DNA of 24,503 nucleotides from JAPLGE01 sp964355545. GTDB taxonomy: Bacteria > Bipolaricaulota > Bipolaricaulia > UBA7950 > UBA9294. Where the stretch lies: positions 1-24,503 of the forward strand of contig CAYHEK010000014.1 in the NCBI GenBank assembly GCA_964355545.1, given 5' to 3'. Position numbers and translations under genes: made by a program. A model generated the notes under the pieces. The model was not told the DNA's origin and searched no databases. It saw only the letters and a program-made list of their open reading frames with translations. Of this stretch, positions 1 through 7,909 are shown piece by piece; within the stretch, counting starts at the first letter, position 1; every line of letters starts with the position of its first letter.

Positions 1-2
1 TG

Positions 3-914
3 AACCGTGCCCACCCGCAGAAGCACGACACCTTCGTGCTCGACTTCATGAACGACGCGGACACGATCCGGGAGGCCTTCGCCGACTACTACCGCACAAC
101 CATGCTGAGCGAGGAGACGGACCCCAACAAGCTGCACGACCTCAAGGCTGCGCTCGATGGCCATCAGATCTATGCGCTGGGGCAGGTCGACCAGCTTGTC
201 GAGCTCTACCTCGGGGGGGCTGATCGCGACAAGCTCGACCCGATCCTCGATGCGTGCGTGGCCACCTACAAGGAGCACCTCGACGAAGACGGGCAGGTAG
301 ACTTCAAGGGCAAGGCGAAGGCCTTCACCCGCACCTACGGCTTCCTGGCATCGATCCTGCCGTATACGAACGCCGAGTGGGAAAAGCTCTCGATCTTCCT
401 CAACTTTCTCGTGCCGAAGCTGCCCGCCCCGAAGGAGGAGGACCTGTCGAAGGGCATCCTCGAGGCCATCGACATGGACAGCTACCGGGCCGAGAAGCAG
501 GCCGCGATGAAGATCCAGTTACCGGATGCCGACGCCGAGATCGAGCCGGTACCGACGAGCGGTGGCGGACGGAAGCCCGAGCCGGAGCTCGACCGCCTCT
601 CCAACATCCTCAAGACCTTCAACGACCAGTTCGGGAGCATTCCCTGGACGGACGCCGATCGCGTGCAGCGCCTCATCACCGAGGACATTCCGGCCAAGGT
701 CACCGCCGACAGTGCCTACCGGAACGCCCGCAAGAACTCGGACAGGCAGAACGCCCGCATCGAGCACGACAAGGCGCTCGAGCGAGTGATGACGGCCGTG
801 CTCAAGGACGACACCGAGCTGTTCAAGCAGTTTAGCGACAACGAGAGCTTCAAGAAGTGGCTGACGGAGACGGTGTTCGCGCTGACGTATGCGGAACCGC
901 GTCTGGAGGCCTAA
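3..914 (+). CDS. hsdR: Type I restriction enzyme R subunit, C-terminal part (cut by window edge)
   Basis: This is the C-terminal portion of a type I restriction endonuclease motor/nuclease subunit, which translocates DNA and cleaves it in complex with HsdM and HsdS. The frame is open from position 3, so the GTG at 36 is an internal valine and not a start. The visible part begins with the stretch LNRAHPQKHDTFVLDFMND, typical of the end of the HsdR helicase region. It continues into the long helical C-terminal domain, with segments such as ADTIREAFADYYRTT and an acidic/proline linker (about residues 165-200 of the visible part) before the last helices. The nuclease and DEAD-box motifs lie upstream, outside the window. 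The gene converges on the acyl-CoA synthetase gene. Its Arg and Leu codon choice (more CGC and CTG, less AGG and CTC) looks somewhat different from the following genes, consistent with a transferred defence cassette. This is an impression, not a count. Confidence 0.9.
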   Translation, partial: NRAHPQKHDTFVLDFMNDADTIREAFADYYRTTMLSEETDPNKLHDLKAALDGHQIYALGQVDQLVELYLGGADRDKLDPILDACVATYKEHLDEDGQVDFKGKAKAFTRTYGFLASILPYTNAEWEKLSIFLNFLVPKLPAPKEEDLSKGILEAIDMDSYRAEKQAAMKIQLPDADAEIEPVPTSGGGRKPEPELDRLSNILKTFNDQFGSIPWTDADRVQRLITEDIPAKVTADSAYRNARKNSDRQNARIEHDKALERVMTAVLKDDTELFKQFSDNESFKKWLTETVFALTYAEPRLEA

Positions 915-1196
915 GAGGCCGAAGAAGCTGACGGTCGCGTTCGGCGCCCGCAGCCTGTCGGCGGTCTGTTAGAGCGCTGCAGACCACGGACGCGATGCAG
1001 CAGGAGGCGCACGTCGAAGCCCGGTCGCCCGCCCACTTCTCCCTTGGGCAGGGCAGGCAAAGCCACTCCGTCTTCGGTCCAGTGCGCGGGGCCTTCTGAT
1101 AAGACTCGCTCCGCTTCGGAGGCGCGGCCGTGGCTCTCGATCGAGATCAAAGCCTTCGGCAGAGCACTGACCTCCCGGGGTTGACGGCGGGAGGGG
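915..1196. other. Intergenic region with no convincing gene
   Basis: This gap separates the convergent hsdR and acyl-CoA synthetase genes. A minus-strand frame (1150 down to 911, TTG start, 79 codons) is open. It contains a plausible-looking stretch (PALPKGEVGGRPGFDVRLLL) but no family I recognise, and it runs into the hsdR stop. It may be a decayed gene fragment. A weak 5-bp hairpin is present at 1109-1121 (CTCCG-CTT-CGGAG). Nothing else stands out. Confidence 0.4.
1171..1194 (-). terminator. Possible hairpin after the acyl-CoA synthetase gene
   Basis: CCTCCCG (1171-1177) and CGGGAGG (1188-1194) form a 7-bp GC stem with a 10-nt loop, starting 2 nt past the minus-strand stop codon at 1197-1199. 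There is no U-tract after it, so it is at best a weak or Rho-assisted terminator or an mRNA 3'-end protector. Confidence 0.3.
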
Positions 1197-2813
1197 TCAC
1201 CGCTTGCTCGGGGAGAGCTTCTTGAGCCTTCCCGCGGCCAAAGCCTCCTGCGCCGCCTCGCGGAGCCGGAACTTCTGGACCTTCCCAGACTGAGTCATAG
1301 GAAGCTCCTTCACGACCTCGACGTAGCGGGGAATCTTGAAGTTCGCGATCTCCGCGGCGCAGAAGTCCACGATCTCCTGCGGGGCGATCGTCGCCCCCTC
1401 GCGCGGGATGATGTACGCGATCCCGACCTCGCCCATCACCTCGTCGGGGACCCCGACCACGGAGACGTTCTGGACCTTGGGATGAGTGAAGAGGTACTCC
1501 TCGATCTCCGCCGGGTAGACGTTGAACCCGCCTGTGATCAACATGTCCTTCTTGCGGCCGACGATCTTGATGTAGCCCTCGTCGTCCATCGTGGCGAGGT
1601 CGCCCGAGTAGAGCCAACCCTCCTCGTCGATCACCTCGGCGGTCTTGTCCGGCATCCTGTAGTAGCCGAGCATGACGTTGTAGCCGCGGCAGGCGAGCTC
1701 GCCCATCTCGCCCCGCGGGAGGGGCCGGTGCGCGTCGTCTGCCATCTTCACCTCGATCCCCGGAAGCGGCCGGCCGACCGTCTCCACGCGGCGTTCGAGG
1801 GAGTCCTCGAAGCGGGTCATCGTGATCACCGGCGAGGCCTCGGTGAGGCCGTAGGCGATGGCGACATTGCACCGCAGGTCCTCCATCGTCCCGCGCATCA
1901 CCTCGACCGGGCAGGGCGCCCCGGCCATGATCCCGGTGCGCAGGCTCGAGACGTCGTAGCGGCTGCCGTCCTCCTTCCCCCTGCGCGCCTCTTCCAGCTC
2001 GAGGACGAACATCGTCGGGACGCCGTAGAGGATCGAGACCTTCTCCTTCTCCACGAGCTCAAGGGCCTCCTTCGCCTTGAAGACGGGCATGGGCACGATC
2101 GCCGCCCCCCAGGTGACCGCGCCGAGGATCCCCATGACGCAACCAAAGCAATGGAAGAAAGGGACGGCGAGGAGGAAAACGTCTTTCTCCGTTGTGTGCA
2201 GGACTTCGGTGACTTGCCGCGCGTTCTCGCCCATGTTGTGGTGGGAGAGCATCGCGCCCTTGGGGTTCCCGGTCGTCCCGGAGGTGTAGAGGATGAACGC
2301 GCAGTCCTCGGGCCGGACGGCCGGCGGCCGGCGGCCGGGCCTCTTCGTGAGGCTTGTCTCGCCGAGGGCGAGGACCTCGGAGAAGGGATGCGTGCCAGCG
2401 GGCGCCTCTCCCTGGACGACCACGTGCTCGAGGCGCGGGAGATCCTTTCGGACCTCGGCGAGCATCTCGAGGTAGTCGATCCCGACGAACGTGTCGACCA
2501 TGAACAAGGCCTTCGCCTCGGAGTCGTCGAGGATGTAGCGAACCTCGTGGGTCTTGTAGCGCGTGTTCATCGGGACGACGACCGCGCCGATCCGCTCAAC
2601 CGCGAAGTAGACCACGATCCACTCCGGGACGTTCGGCATCCACAGGCCGACCTTGTCCCCCTTCTCCACTCCGAGCTCGACGAGGCCGCGAGCGAGCCGA
2701 TCGACCTCGCGGTCGAGCTCGCGGTAGGTCGTGCGGCGCCCCTCGAAGAGGATCGCCGGCCGGTCGGGGAAGGAGGCCGCGGAATCGGAGAGGACCTGGG
2801 AAAGCGTTCTCAT
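1197..2813 (-). CDS. Long/medium-chain acyl-CoA synthetase (AMP-binding ANL family)
   Basis: It is predicted to activate a carboxylic acid, probably a fatty acid, with ATP and then load it onto CoA. The 538-residue length fits FadD-like enzymes. ANL motifs are seen in order: P-loop TSGTTGNPKG (about 177-186), YGLTE (321-325), YSGD (402-405), hinge GRKKDM (419-424) and the C-terminal catalytic lysine in SGKVQK (K511). The ATG at 2813 is preceded by GAGGTG at good Shine-Dalgarno spacing and fits the usual N-terminus (a TLSQVLSDSA-type opening). No beta-oxidation genes lie beside it, so the in vivo substrate is not indicated. Alternatives include a short- or aryl-acid CoA ligase, but the sequence resembles the fatty-acyl branch most. 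The family call is firm and the substrate is inferred. The gene diverges from mobB. Confidence 0.9.
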   Translation of the reverse strand: MRTLSQVLSDSAASFPDRPAILFEGRRTTYRELDREVDRLARGLVELGVEKGDKVGLWMPNVPEWIVVYFAVERIGAVVVPMNTRYKTHEVRYILDDSEAKALFMVDTFVGIDYLEMLAEVRKDLPRLEHVVVQGEAPAGTHPFSEVLALGETSLTKRPGRRPPAVRPEDCAFILYTSGTTGNPKGAMLSHHNMGENARQVTEVLHTTEKDVFLLAVPFFHCFGCVMGILGAVTWGAAIVPMPVFKAKEALELVEKEKVSILYGVPTMFVLELEEARRGKEDGSRYDVSSLRTGIMAGAPCPVEVMRGTMEDLRCNVAIAYGLTEASPVITMTRFEDSLERRVETVGRPLPGIEVKMADDAHRPLPRGEMGELACRGYNVMLGYYRMPDKTAEVIDEEGWLYSGDLATMDDEGYIKIVGRKKDMLITGGFNVYPAEIEEYLFTHPKVQNVSVVGVPDEVMGEVGIAYIIPREGATIAPQEIVDFCAAEIANFKIPRYVEVVKELPMTQSGKVQKFRLREAAQEALAAGRLKKLSPSKR

Positions 2814-2911
2814 GCGTTCACCTCGTCGCTTGATCGTGACTTGTGAGTATCGCGGGAATGATCGGAGAAGAGAGGACCCTCCGCAAGCTGCGGCCGCCGG
2901 GCCCGCTCGCG

Positions 2912-2917
2912 TACAAT
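2912..2917 (+). promoter_or_regulatory. Possible -10 box upstream of mobB
   Basis: TACAAT lies in an AT-rich patch within GC-rich sequence between the divergent acyl-CoA synthetase and mobB genes. No good -35 is found at 17 bp; CTGCGG at 2888-2893 would give an 18-bp spacer. A transcript from here would start near 2924. Confidence 0.35.
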
Positions 2918-2938
2918 AAAAGCACGGAGGGGACGATC

Positions 2939-2992
2939 GTGCACCGGAGGACGGAGGACTGCGTCGGGATGATCAAAAGGCAAGGCCCGTGA
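2939..2992 (+). CDS. Possible 17-residue leader peptide overlapping the mobB start
   Basis: This short frame starts with GTG at 2939, 6 nt after a good Shine-Dalgarno sequence (GGAGGGG, 2926-2932), and ends in a TGA (2990-2992) that overlaps the mobB GTG as GTGA. The peptide is polar and basic (MHRRTEDCVGMIKRQGP). The same GTGA coupling joins holB and ricT. The peptide itself matches nothing I know. It could serve only to bring ribosomes to mobB, whose own Shine-Dalgarno is weak. It could equally be chance. Confidence 0.25.
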   Translation: MHRRTEDCVGMIKRQGP

Positions 2993-3501
2993 TCCCCACG
3001 GTCGCGTTCATCGGGCACTCGGGGAGCGGGAAGACCGTTCTCATCACGCAGCTCCTCCCCTTCCTGCGAGCGAGTGGCTATCGAGTCGGGACGGTGAAGC
3101 ACATTCCCCACGAGGAGAAGCTCGATCTCTCGGACAAGGACAGCTTTCGGCATCGGGCAGCCGGGGCGGAGCGGACGCTCGTCGTGACCGACTCGAGCCT
3201 CGTCCTCTTCTCCGGGCGCGAACCGCTCGAGCCGCTCGAGGGGACCATCGAGCGGGCTTTCCCTGGCTTCGACCTCATCTTGGTGGAGGGGTTCAAGGAG
3301 GGGCCGTTCCCAAAGGTCGAGGTCTACTGCCGCGAGGGCGCACGAGGCGCAGAGCCGCTCGCCTGGGAGGTTGAGGTCATCGCGGTCGTGACCACGGATC
3401 GGGTGGCGTTCCCTCCGGGGATTCCCCTCTTCTCGCCCGCCGAGCCGCGCCGGATCGTGGAGTTCATCCGCCGGCGGATCCTAGGAGAGGTGGCTGGCTG
3501 A
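2989..3501 (+). CDS. mobB: Molybdopterin-guanine dinucleotide biosynthesis adaptor protein MobB
   Basis: MobB is a small P-loop GTPase that assists MobA in attaching GMP to molybdopterin (molybdenum or tungsten cofactor). The N-terminus VAFIGHSGSGKT contains the Walker A motif (residues 9-16). It is followed by VGTVKHIPHE and then DSFRHRAAGA, ILVEGFKEGPFPKVEV and VVTTDR, which form the typical MobB signature. The 170-residue length is normal for single-domain MobB. The GTG start at 2989 is favoured because the Walker A motif then sits at the usual distance from the N-terminus; upstream in this frame only a CTG at 2959 precedes a stop at 2917. No mobA or molybdoenzyme is in the window. The gene precedes holB by 51 bp, but holB appears to have its own promoter. 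Confidence 0.9.
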   Translation: MIPTVAFIGHSGSGKTVLITQLLPFLRASGYRVGTVKHIPHEEKLDLSDKDSFRHRAAGAERTLVVTDSSLVLFSGREPLEPLEGTIERAFPGFDLILVEGFKEGPFPKVEVYCREGARGAEPLAWEVEVIAVVTTDRVAFPPGIPLFSPAEPRRIVEFIRRRILGEVAG

Positions 3502-3514
3502 CGGTCCGCGCCCA

Positions 3515-3543
3515 TTGCGGCCTCGGCCCCTCTCGGGTACCCT
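3515..3543 (+). promoter_or_regulatory. Candidate promoter for holB-ricT, near-leaderless
   Basis: TTGCGG (3515-3520) and TACCCT (3538-3543) are separated by 17 bp. The -10 box ends only 9 nt before the holB ATG, so the transcript would begin within a few nucleotides of the start codon. No Shine-Dalgarno is present. The -10 is a weak match (TAnnnT type). Confidence 0.45.
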
Positions 3544-3552
3544 CTCTTCGCG

Positions 3553-4548
3553 ATGGACGCGGTGCAGGCGCTCGAGCAAGGGATTGGTCATGCCGTCTCG
3601 ACCCTCCTCCTCGTCCCGGCCGGAATGGACCGGATGAGGGAGGGCCGCGCCCTTGCCGCCCCGCTTCTCTCGAGCAACGAAGAGGGACAGGCCCTCGTCC
3701 TGCGCGGCGTCCACCCAGACCTCGTCGAACTCCTTCCCCCAGAGGGGAAGGAACGGATCGGGATCGACCAGGTGCGCGAGGCGATCCGCCAGGGGCAGTT
3801 CGCGCCGATTGAGGGCGAGCGCAAGGTCTGCCTCCTCCCTCGTGCGGAGGCCCTGACCCCCGAGGCGGCAAACGCTCTCCTCAAGGTCCTAGAAGAGCCG
3901 CCGCGGGACCTCCTCTTCCTTCTCCTTGCGGAGGGGACAGCCGACGTCCTCCCCACGATCCTCTCCCGAAGCGAGATCGTGCGGCTCCGCCCTCTGTCCC
4001 GAGAGGAGCTCCTCGAACGCTTCGTGGCCGCAGGCTATGACGAAGACGAAGGGCGCTACCTCGTCGCTCTCGTCAGGAAGGAGGAGGAGCTCGCCTCTTT
4101 CCTCGCCGCTCGTGTGGATATCCGCGCGCTGCGAACGGCGGAAGAGGAACACTCGCGCCTCGCCGGAGTCGAGCCTCTCGTGAAGATGGTCACCTCCTCC
4201 TCTCCGATCGAGCGGCGCGAGGGAATCCTTTCCCTCCTCGAGCGCCTCGCCAAAGGCGAGAAGGGACTCCGCGTCGGTGCGGCGAGGGAGCTCGCGAAGG
4301 AGGGGAGGGAGAGGATCCTTGCCTTCCTCGAGGACCTCCTCTACTTGACCTCGGACCTCCTGCGGGCGAGGTTCTCCCTGTCTCTCTACCCGGAGGAGCG
4401 GCTCGCCGCGCTGGGTGAGCGCGTCTCACTAGAGGCGGTCCTGCGGTTCGCCGCGGCCACCGGGCGCGCGCGGCAGGCGGTCGAGGCGTACACGCCGGCC
4501 GAGGCGGTCCTCCTCTCCCTCTTCGTCCGCGCAGGGAGGCTTGCGTGA
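3553..4548 (+). CDS. holB: DNA polymerase III subunit delta' (clamp loader)
   Basis: Delta' is the non-ATPase AAA+-like subunit of the replicative clamp loader. The order of motifs is diagnostic: HPDL (54-57), GIDQVRE (70-76), ERKVCLLPRAEALTPEAANA leading into LLKVLEEPP (109-117), and the SRC-type motif here SRS (138-140), which retains the arginine finger R139. There is no Walker A in the N-terminal part, as expected for delta' rather than gamma/tau. The C-terminal half is helical, as in the collar domain. The length of 331 residues is normal. The stop overlaps the ricT GTG (GTGA), and a holB-ricT pairing is known from Firmicutes, which supports the assignment. No Shine-Dalgarno precedes the ATG. 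Confidence 0.92.
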   Translation: MDAVQALEQGIGHAVSTLLLVPAGMDRMREGRALAAPLLSSNEEGQALVLRGVHPDLVELLPPEGKERIGIDQVREAIRQGQFAPIEGERKVCLLPRAEALTPEAANALLKVLEEPPRDLLFLLLAEGTADVLPTILSRSEIVRLRPLSREELLERFVAAGYDEDEGRYLVALVRKEEELASFLAARVDIRALRTAEEEHSRLAGVEPLVKMVTSSSPIERREGILSLLERLAKGEKGLRVGAARELAKEGRERILAFLEDLLYLTSDLLRARFSLSLYPEERLAALGERVSLEAVLRFAAATGRARQAVEAYTPAEAVLLSLFVRAGRLA

Positions 4549-5360
4549 CGGAGGAGAAGGTCGTCCTCGTTCGAGTCCTGAACCTGGAAGAGGAGAGCGG
4601 GTACTTCCGCACTGGCTCGATCCCGCTTGCGCCGGGTGAGCGCTGCGTCGTCGAGCACGGAGGCCTCCAGCTCGGGGTCGTGACCGGCGTCCTCGCGGCG
4701 GGGGAGGGGATCAGCGAGCAGCTCGAGCGAGTCGTCCAGCCGGCCACTCCTTCGGACCTCGACGCCTTCGCCAAGAACCTCGCCGACGCCGAGGCCGTCC
4801 TCTCCGCGACGCGGGAGGCGGTCACGCGGAACGGCCTCCCCATGCACCTCGTCGCCGCCGAGTACACCCTCGATCGCTCACACCTGCGGATCTACTTCAC
4901 GGCCCCCCATCGCGTGGACTTCCGCGCCCTGCTCCGGGAGCTCGCCGCGCGGTACGGGGTGCGGATCGAGCTCCGCCAGATGGGGGCGCGGGACGAGGCG
5001 AGGCTCAAGGGCGGGGTCGGCCGCTGCGGCCGGATCGTGTGCTGTCACACGTTCCTCGGCGAGCCAAAACCGGTCCCCATGGAGCTCGCCTACGACCAGG
5101 AGCTCTTCGTCTCCCCGGAGCGGATCACGGGGATCTGCGGCCGGCTGATGTGCTGCCTCGCCTACGAGCACGAGGCGTACAAGCGCGAGCTTGGGAAGAT
5201 GCCGAAGCTCGGGACGTGGGTCTCCTGCGGCGAGAAACGGGGAAAGGTCATCGCGCACAACATCTTCCGCCAGACCGTGACCCTCCTCACGGAGACTCAG
5301 GAGCGGGTCGAGGTGGACGCCACCTCGGTCGAGGTCCTGCCTCAGAGAGTCAAGAGATGA
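4545..5360 (+). CDS. ricT: PSP1-domain regulatory protein RicT (YaaT)
   Basis: RicT-type proteins carry the PSP1 domain. In Bacillus they act with RicA and RicF as an iron-sulfur protein complex that influences RNase Y-dependent mRNA processing. The PSP1 core is clear: LRIYFTAPHRVDFRALLREL (about 114-133) followed by GVRIELRQMGARDEAR. Six cysteines sit in two clusters, C161/C166/C167 (CGRIVCC) and C198/C203/C204 (CGRLMCC), matching the metal-cluster cysteines of the family. The GTG start has a good Shine-Dalgarno (GGGAGG, 5-nt spacing) and overlaps the holB stop, so the two genes are translationally coupled. Its 3' end overlaps the convergent hflX by 11 bp. The family call is secure; the RNA-processing role here is inferred from Bacillus. 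Confidence 0.9.
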   Translation: MTEEKVVLVRVLNLEEESGYFRTGSIPLAPGERCVVEHGGLQLGVVTGVLAAGEGISEQLERVVQPATPSDLDAFAKNLADAEAVLSATREAVTRNGLPMHLVAAEYTLDRSHLRIYFTAPHRVDFRALLRELAARYGVRIELRQMGARDEARLKGGVGRCGRIVCCHTFLGEPKPVPMELAYDQELFVSPERITGICGRLMCCLAYEHEAYKRELGKMPKLGTWVSCGEKRGKVIAHNIFRQTVTLLTETQERVEVDATSVEVLPQRVKR

Positions 5361-6672
5361 CCCGCGCCCCCGCCTCCGTGAGGCGTCGGAGCTCCTCCGG
5401 GGAGAGGGTCGCCTCGATCGTCATCCCTTCCTCGCTGTAGCCTGTCACGCTCGCCCTCCCCTGAGCCGCGAGGCGGCCGACGAGACCGCTCGAGGCGTAG
5501 GGGACACAGAGAGAGACGGTCGCGTCGCACGGGTAGAGGATCGCCCGGAGCCGCGCAAGGAGTCCCTCGACCCCCCGCCCGTCCTTGGCCGAGATCGCGA
5601 CCGCGGAGGGGAACGCCTCGACCTTCCCGCCTGACCGATCGACGAGGTCGACCTTGTTCAGGACGTCGAGGATCGGCGGCCGCGGCGTCCCGTCGGTGAG
5701 GACCTCCTCGCTCAGCGTCTCAAGGACGGCGCGGTACTCCTCGTCGGGGGAAGGGCTCGCGAGGTCGATCACGTGGAGAATGAGGTCGGCCTCTCGCACC
5801 GCCTCGAGGGTCGCGGCAAAGGCGGGGACAAGGTGATGCGGGAGGGCGCGGATGAACCCGACCGTGTCGATGAAGAGACCGAAGCGACCCTCCCCGAGGG
5901 GACCGCGGCGGACGACGGTCGCGAGAGTGGCGAAGAGCTTGTCCTCCACGAGGAGGTCTGTGCCGCACAGGCGGTTGAGGAGGGTCGACTTCCCGCTGTT
6001 CGTGTAGCCGACGAGGACGATCTGCGGAAGGGGACCGGTCGTCCGCCTCTTCCTCTGCAGGGCTCTCTCGGCCTCGACCTTCTTCAGTCGGCTCTCGATC
6101 GCGTGGATTCGATGGCGGATCTTCTGGCGGTCCGACTCCAGGCGCGTCTCGCCCGGCCCGCGCGTCCCGATCCCGGCGCCGAAGCGGGTCAGGGCCTCTC
6201 CCCAACCGCGCAGGCGCGGGAGGAGGTAGCGCAGCTGAGCGAGTTCCACCTGAAGCCGCGCCTCCTTCGTCGCCGCCCGCTGGGCGAAGATGTCCAGGAT
6301 CAGTTGCGTCCGGTCGATCACCTTCGTCCCGATCGCCTCTTCCAGGTTACGCGCCTGTCCGGGGGTGAGCTCCCGGTCGAAGATGACGACGTCCGCCCCG
6401 AGCTCGGCGGCGGCCGCCTTGACCTCCGCCACCTTCCCTTTCCCAATGAGGTAGGAGGGATCGGGGCGGACTCGGCTCTGCGTCACGTGGGCCAGGGTGG
6501 GGACCCCCGCCGTGTCGGCGAGCGACTCGAGCTCGCGCAGGGAACTGTCCTGGTCAGTGTTTGGCAGGACGAGGCCAACCAGGATCGCGCGCTCGGAGCC
6601 GTAGACGCGCGCCCGCTCGCCAAGACGATCCTCTACAGGGGGGATCCCGTCTTGCTCAGGGAGAGCGTTCAA
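5350..6672 (-). CDS. hflX: Ribosome-associated GTPase HflX
   Basis: HflX binds the 50S subunit and splits or rescues stalled ribosomes, for example after heat or antibiotic stress. With a TTG start at 6672 the protein has 440 residues, a normal size. The N-terminal HflX domain shows SYLIGKGKVAEVK and FDRELTPGQARNLEE, then the conserved GTRGPGETRLESDR (about 169-182) before a basic coiled coil. The G domain has G1 GYTNSGKS (222-229), G3 DTVGF (269-273) and G4 NKVD (339-342). The open frame extends upstream inside murA, but those residues are arginine/proline-rich shadow sequence. The TTG start overlaps the end of murA by 17 nt. It is the last gene of the rho-murA run and converges on ricT. Confidence 0.92.
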   Translation of the reverse strand: MNALPEQDGIPPVEDRLGERARVYGSERAILVGLVLPNTDQDSSLRELESLADTAGVPTLAHVTQSRVRPDPSYLIGKGKVAEVKAAAAELGADVVIFDRELTPGQARNLEEAIGTKVIDRTQLILDIFAQRAATKEARLQVELAQLRYLLPRLRGWGEALTRFGAGIGTRGPGETRLESDRQKIRHRIHAIESRLKKVEAERALQRKRRTTGPLPQIVLVGYTNSGKSTLLNRLCGTDLLVEDKLFATLATVVRRGPLGEGRFGLFIDTVGFIRALPHHLVPAFAATLEAVREADLILHVIDLASPSPDEEYRAVLETLSEEVLTDGTPRPPILDVLNKVDLVDRSGGKVEAFPSAVAISAKDGRGVEGLLARLRAILYPCDATVSLCVPYASSGLVGRLAAQGRASVTGYSEEGMTIEATLSPEELRRLTEAGARVIS

Positions 6673-7903
6673 TCTGCGCCCCCAAGAGAGAGAGTTTCTT
6701 CTCCATCGCGGCGTAGCCGCGCTCGATCTTCTCCACCTGGTACACGGTCGTCCGCCCCCGCGCGGCGAGCCCGGCGAGGACGAGGGCCGCCCCGGCGCGG
6801 ATGTCCGGCGCGGCGACGGAGGCTCCATTCAGGGCTGCGACCCCGCTGATCGCCGCGGTCAAGCCGTCGACCGAAATCCGCGCCCCCATCCGGTTGAGCG
6901 CGGGGACGTAATCGAAGCGGCGGTCGAAGACACGCTCCTCAACGTGACTCTCCCCGTGGCCGAGGCTGAGGAGGGCGACGAGCGGAGGCTGCAGGTCGGT
7001 GGGGAAACCCGGGTATGGGGCGGTCGCCACGCGCACGGGGAGGGGACGCTGCGAGGCCACGAGGTGGACCATGCCTCCTTCTTGCGAGAGGACGGCGCCC
7101 GTCTCGCGGAGGACGTCGAGGAACGGCAGGAGATGGTCGGGAATGACTCCCTCCACGCCGACCTCCCCGCCCGTGATGGCCCCGGCGAGGAGGTAGGTCC
7201 CCGCCTCGAGCCGATCGGGGATGATCGCGTACTCCGCCCCGCGGAGGCGGTCCTTCCCCCAGACGTGGATTGCGTCCGGCTCGAGTTCGATCTCGGCGCC
7301 CATCTTGCGCAGAAGGTCAATGAGGTCGGCCATCTCCGGCTCCTTCGCCGGGTTCTTGATCCGCGTCTCCCCCTGGGCGAGCGTAGCGGTCATGACCAGG
7401 TGCTCGGTCGCTCCGACCGAGGGGTAGGGGAGATCGATCTCCGCGCCGCGGAGCCTCTCCGCCCGCAGGGCGACCGCGTCCGTCCTCTCCTCGACCCGCG
7501 CCCCCATTGCCTGCAAGCCCGCGAGGTGAAAGTCGACCGGCCGCCTTCCGATGGTACAGCCACCGGGGAGGGGGACGACCGCCCGCCCGAGGCGCGCAAG
7601 CAGGGGGCCGAGGACGAGGAACGAGGCGCGCATCTGCTCCACGTAGCGAGCCTCCGCCTCCTCCGCGAGCGGTCCCCCGTGGGTGATCTCGACCGTCTCT
7701 CCCCGGCGGTCGACCCTTTTCCCGAGCGCGGAGACGGTCGAAAGGACCGTGGTCACGTCGCGCAGGTCGGGGATACGGTGGAGGAGGAGGGGCTCGTCGG
7801 TCAGGAGGGAGGCGACGCACGCCGGGAGGGCCGCGTTCTTCGCCCCTTCGACTCTGACCTCGCCTCTAAGGCGCCTCCCTCCCTCGATCGAAAGGTGTTC
7901 CAT
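6656..7903 (-). CDS. murA: UDP-N-acetylglucosamine 1-carboxyvinyltransferase
   Basis: MurA transfers enolpyruvate from PEP to UDP-GlcNAc, the first committed step of peptidoglycan synthesis, in the cytoplasm. The 415-residue sequence shows the inverted alpha/beta barrel signatures: VEGAKNAALP with K22, PLPGGCTIGRRPVDFHL with the catalytic, fosfomycin-reactive cysteine at C116, GFPTDLQP, and the C-terminal APDIRAGAALVLAGL with YQVEKIERGY. The active-site Cys (not Asp) predicts fosfomycin sensitivity at the enzyme level. The ATG start is preceded by no Shine-Dalgarno; the M23 peptidase stop lies only 6 nt upstream, so translation is probably coupled. It overlaps hflX downstream. A murA-rho neighbourhood is also known in Firmicutes. 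Confidence 0.95.
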   Translation of the reverse strand: MEHLSIEGGRRLRGEVRVEGAKNAALPACVASLLTDEPLLLHRIPDLRDVTTVLSTVSALGKRVDRRGETVEITHGGPLAEEAEARYVEQMRASFLVLGPLLARLGRAVVPLPGGCTIGRRPVDFHLAGLQAMGARVEERTDAVALRAERLRGAEIDLPYPSVGATEHLVMTATLAQGETRIKNPAKEPEMADLIDLLRKMGAEIELEPDAIHVWGKDRLRGAEYAIIPDRLEAGTYLLAGAITGGEVGVEGVIPDHLLPFLDVLRETGAVLSQEGGMVHLVASQRPLPVRVATAPYPGFPTDLQPPLVALLSLGHGESHVEERVFDRRFDYVPALNRMGARISVDGLTAAISGVAALNGASVAAPDIRAGAALVLAGLAARGRTTVYQVEKIERGYAAMEKKLSLLGAQIERSP

Positions 7904-7909
7904 GATCGC

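Noticed and set aside
911..1150. Minus-strand 79-codon frame with TTG start
   Set aside because: It has no Shine-Dalgarno or known family and overlaps the hsdR end; kept only as part of the intergenic note.
1482..2846. Long plus-strand frame (454 codons) opposite the acyl-CoA synthetase
   Set aside because: It is the antisense shadow of a clear ANL enzyme; its product is rich in Arg, His, Asp and Val with no domain pattern, as expected from high-GC antisense.
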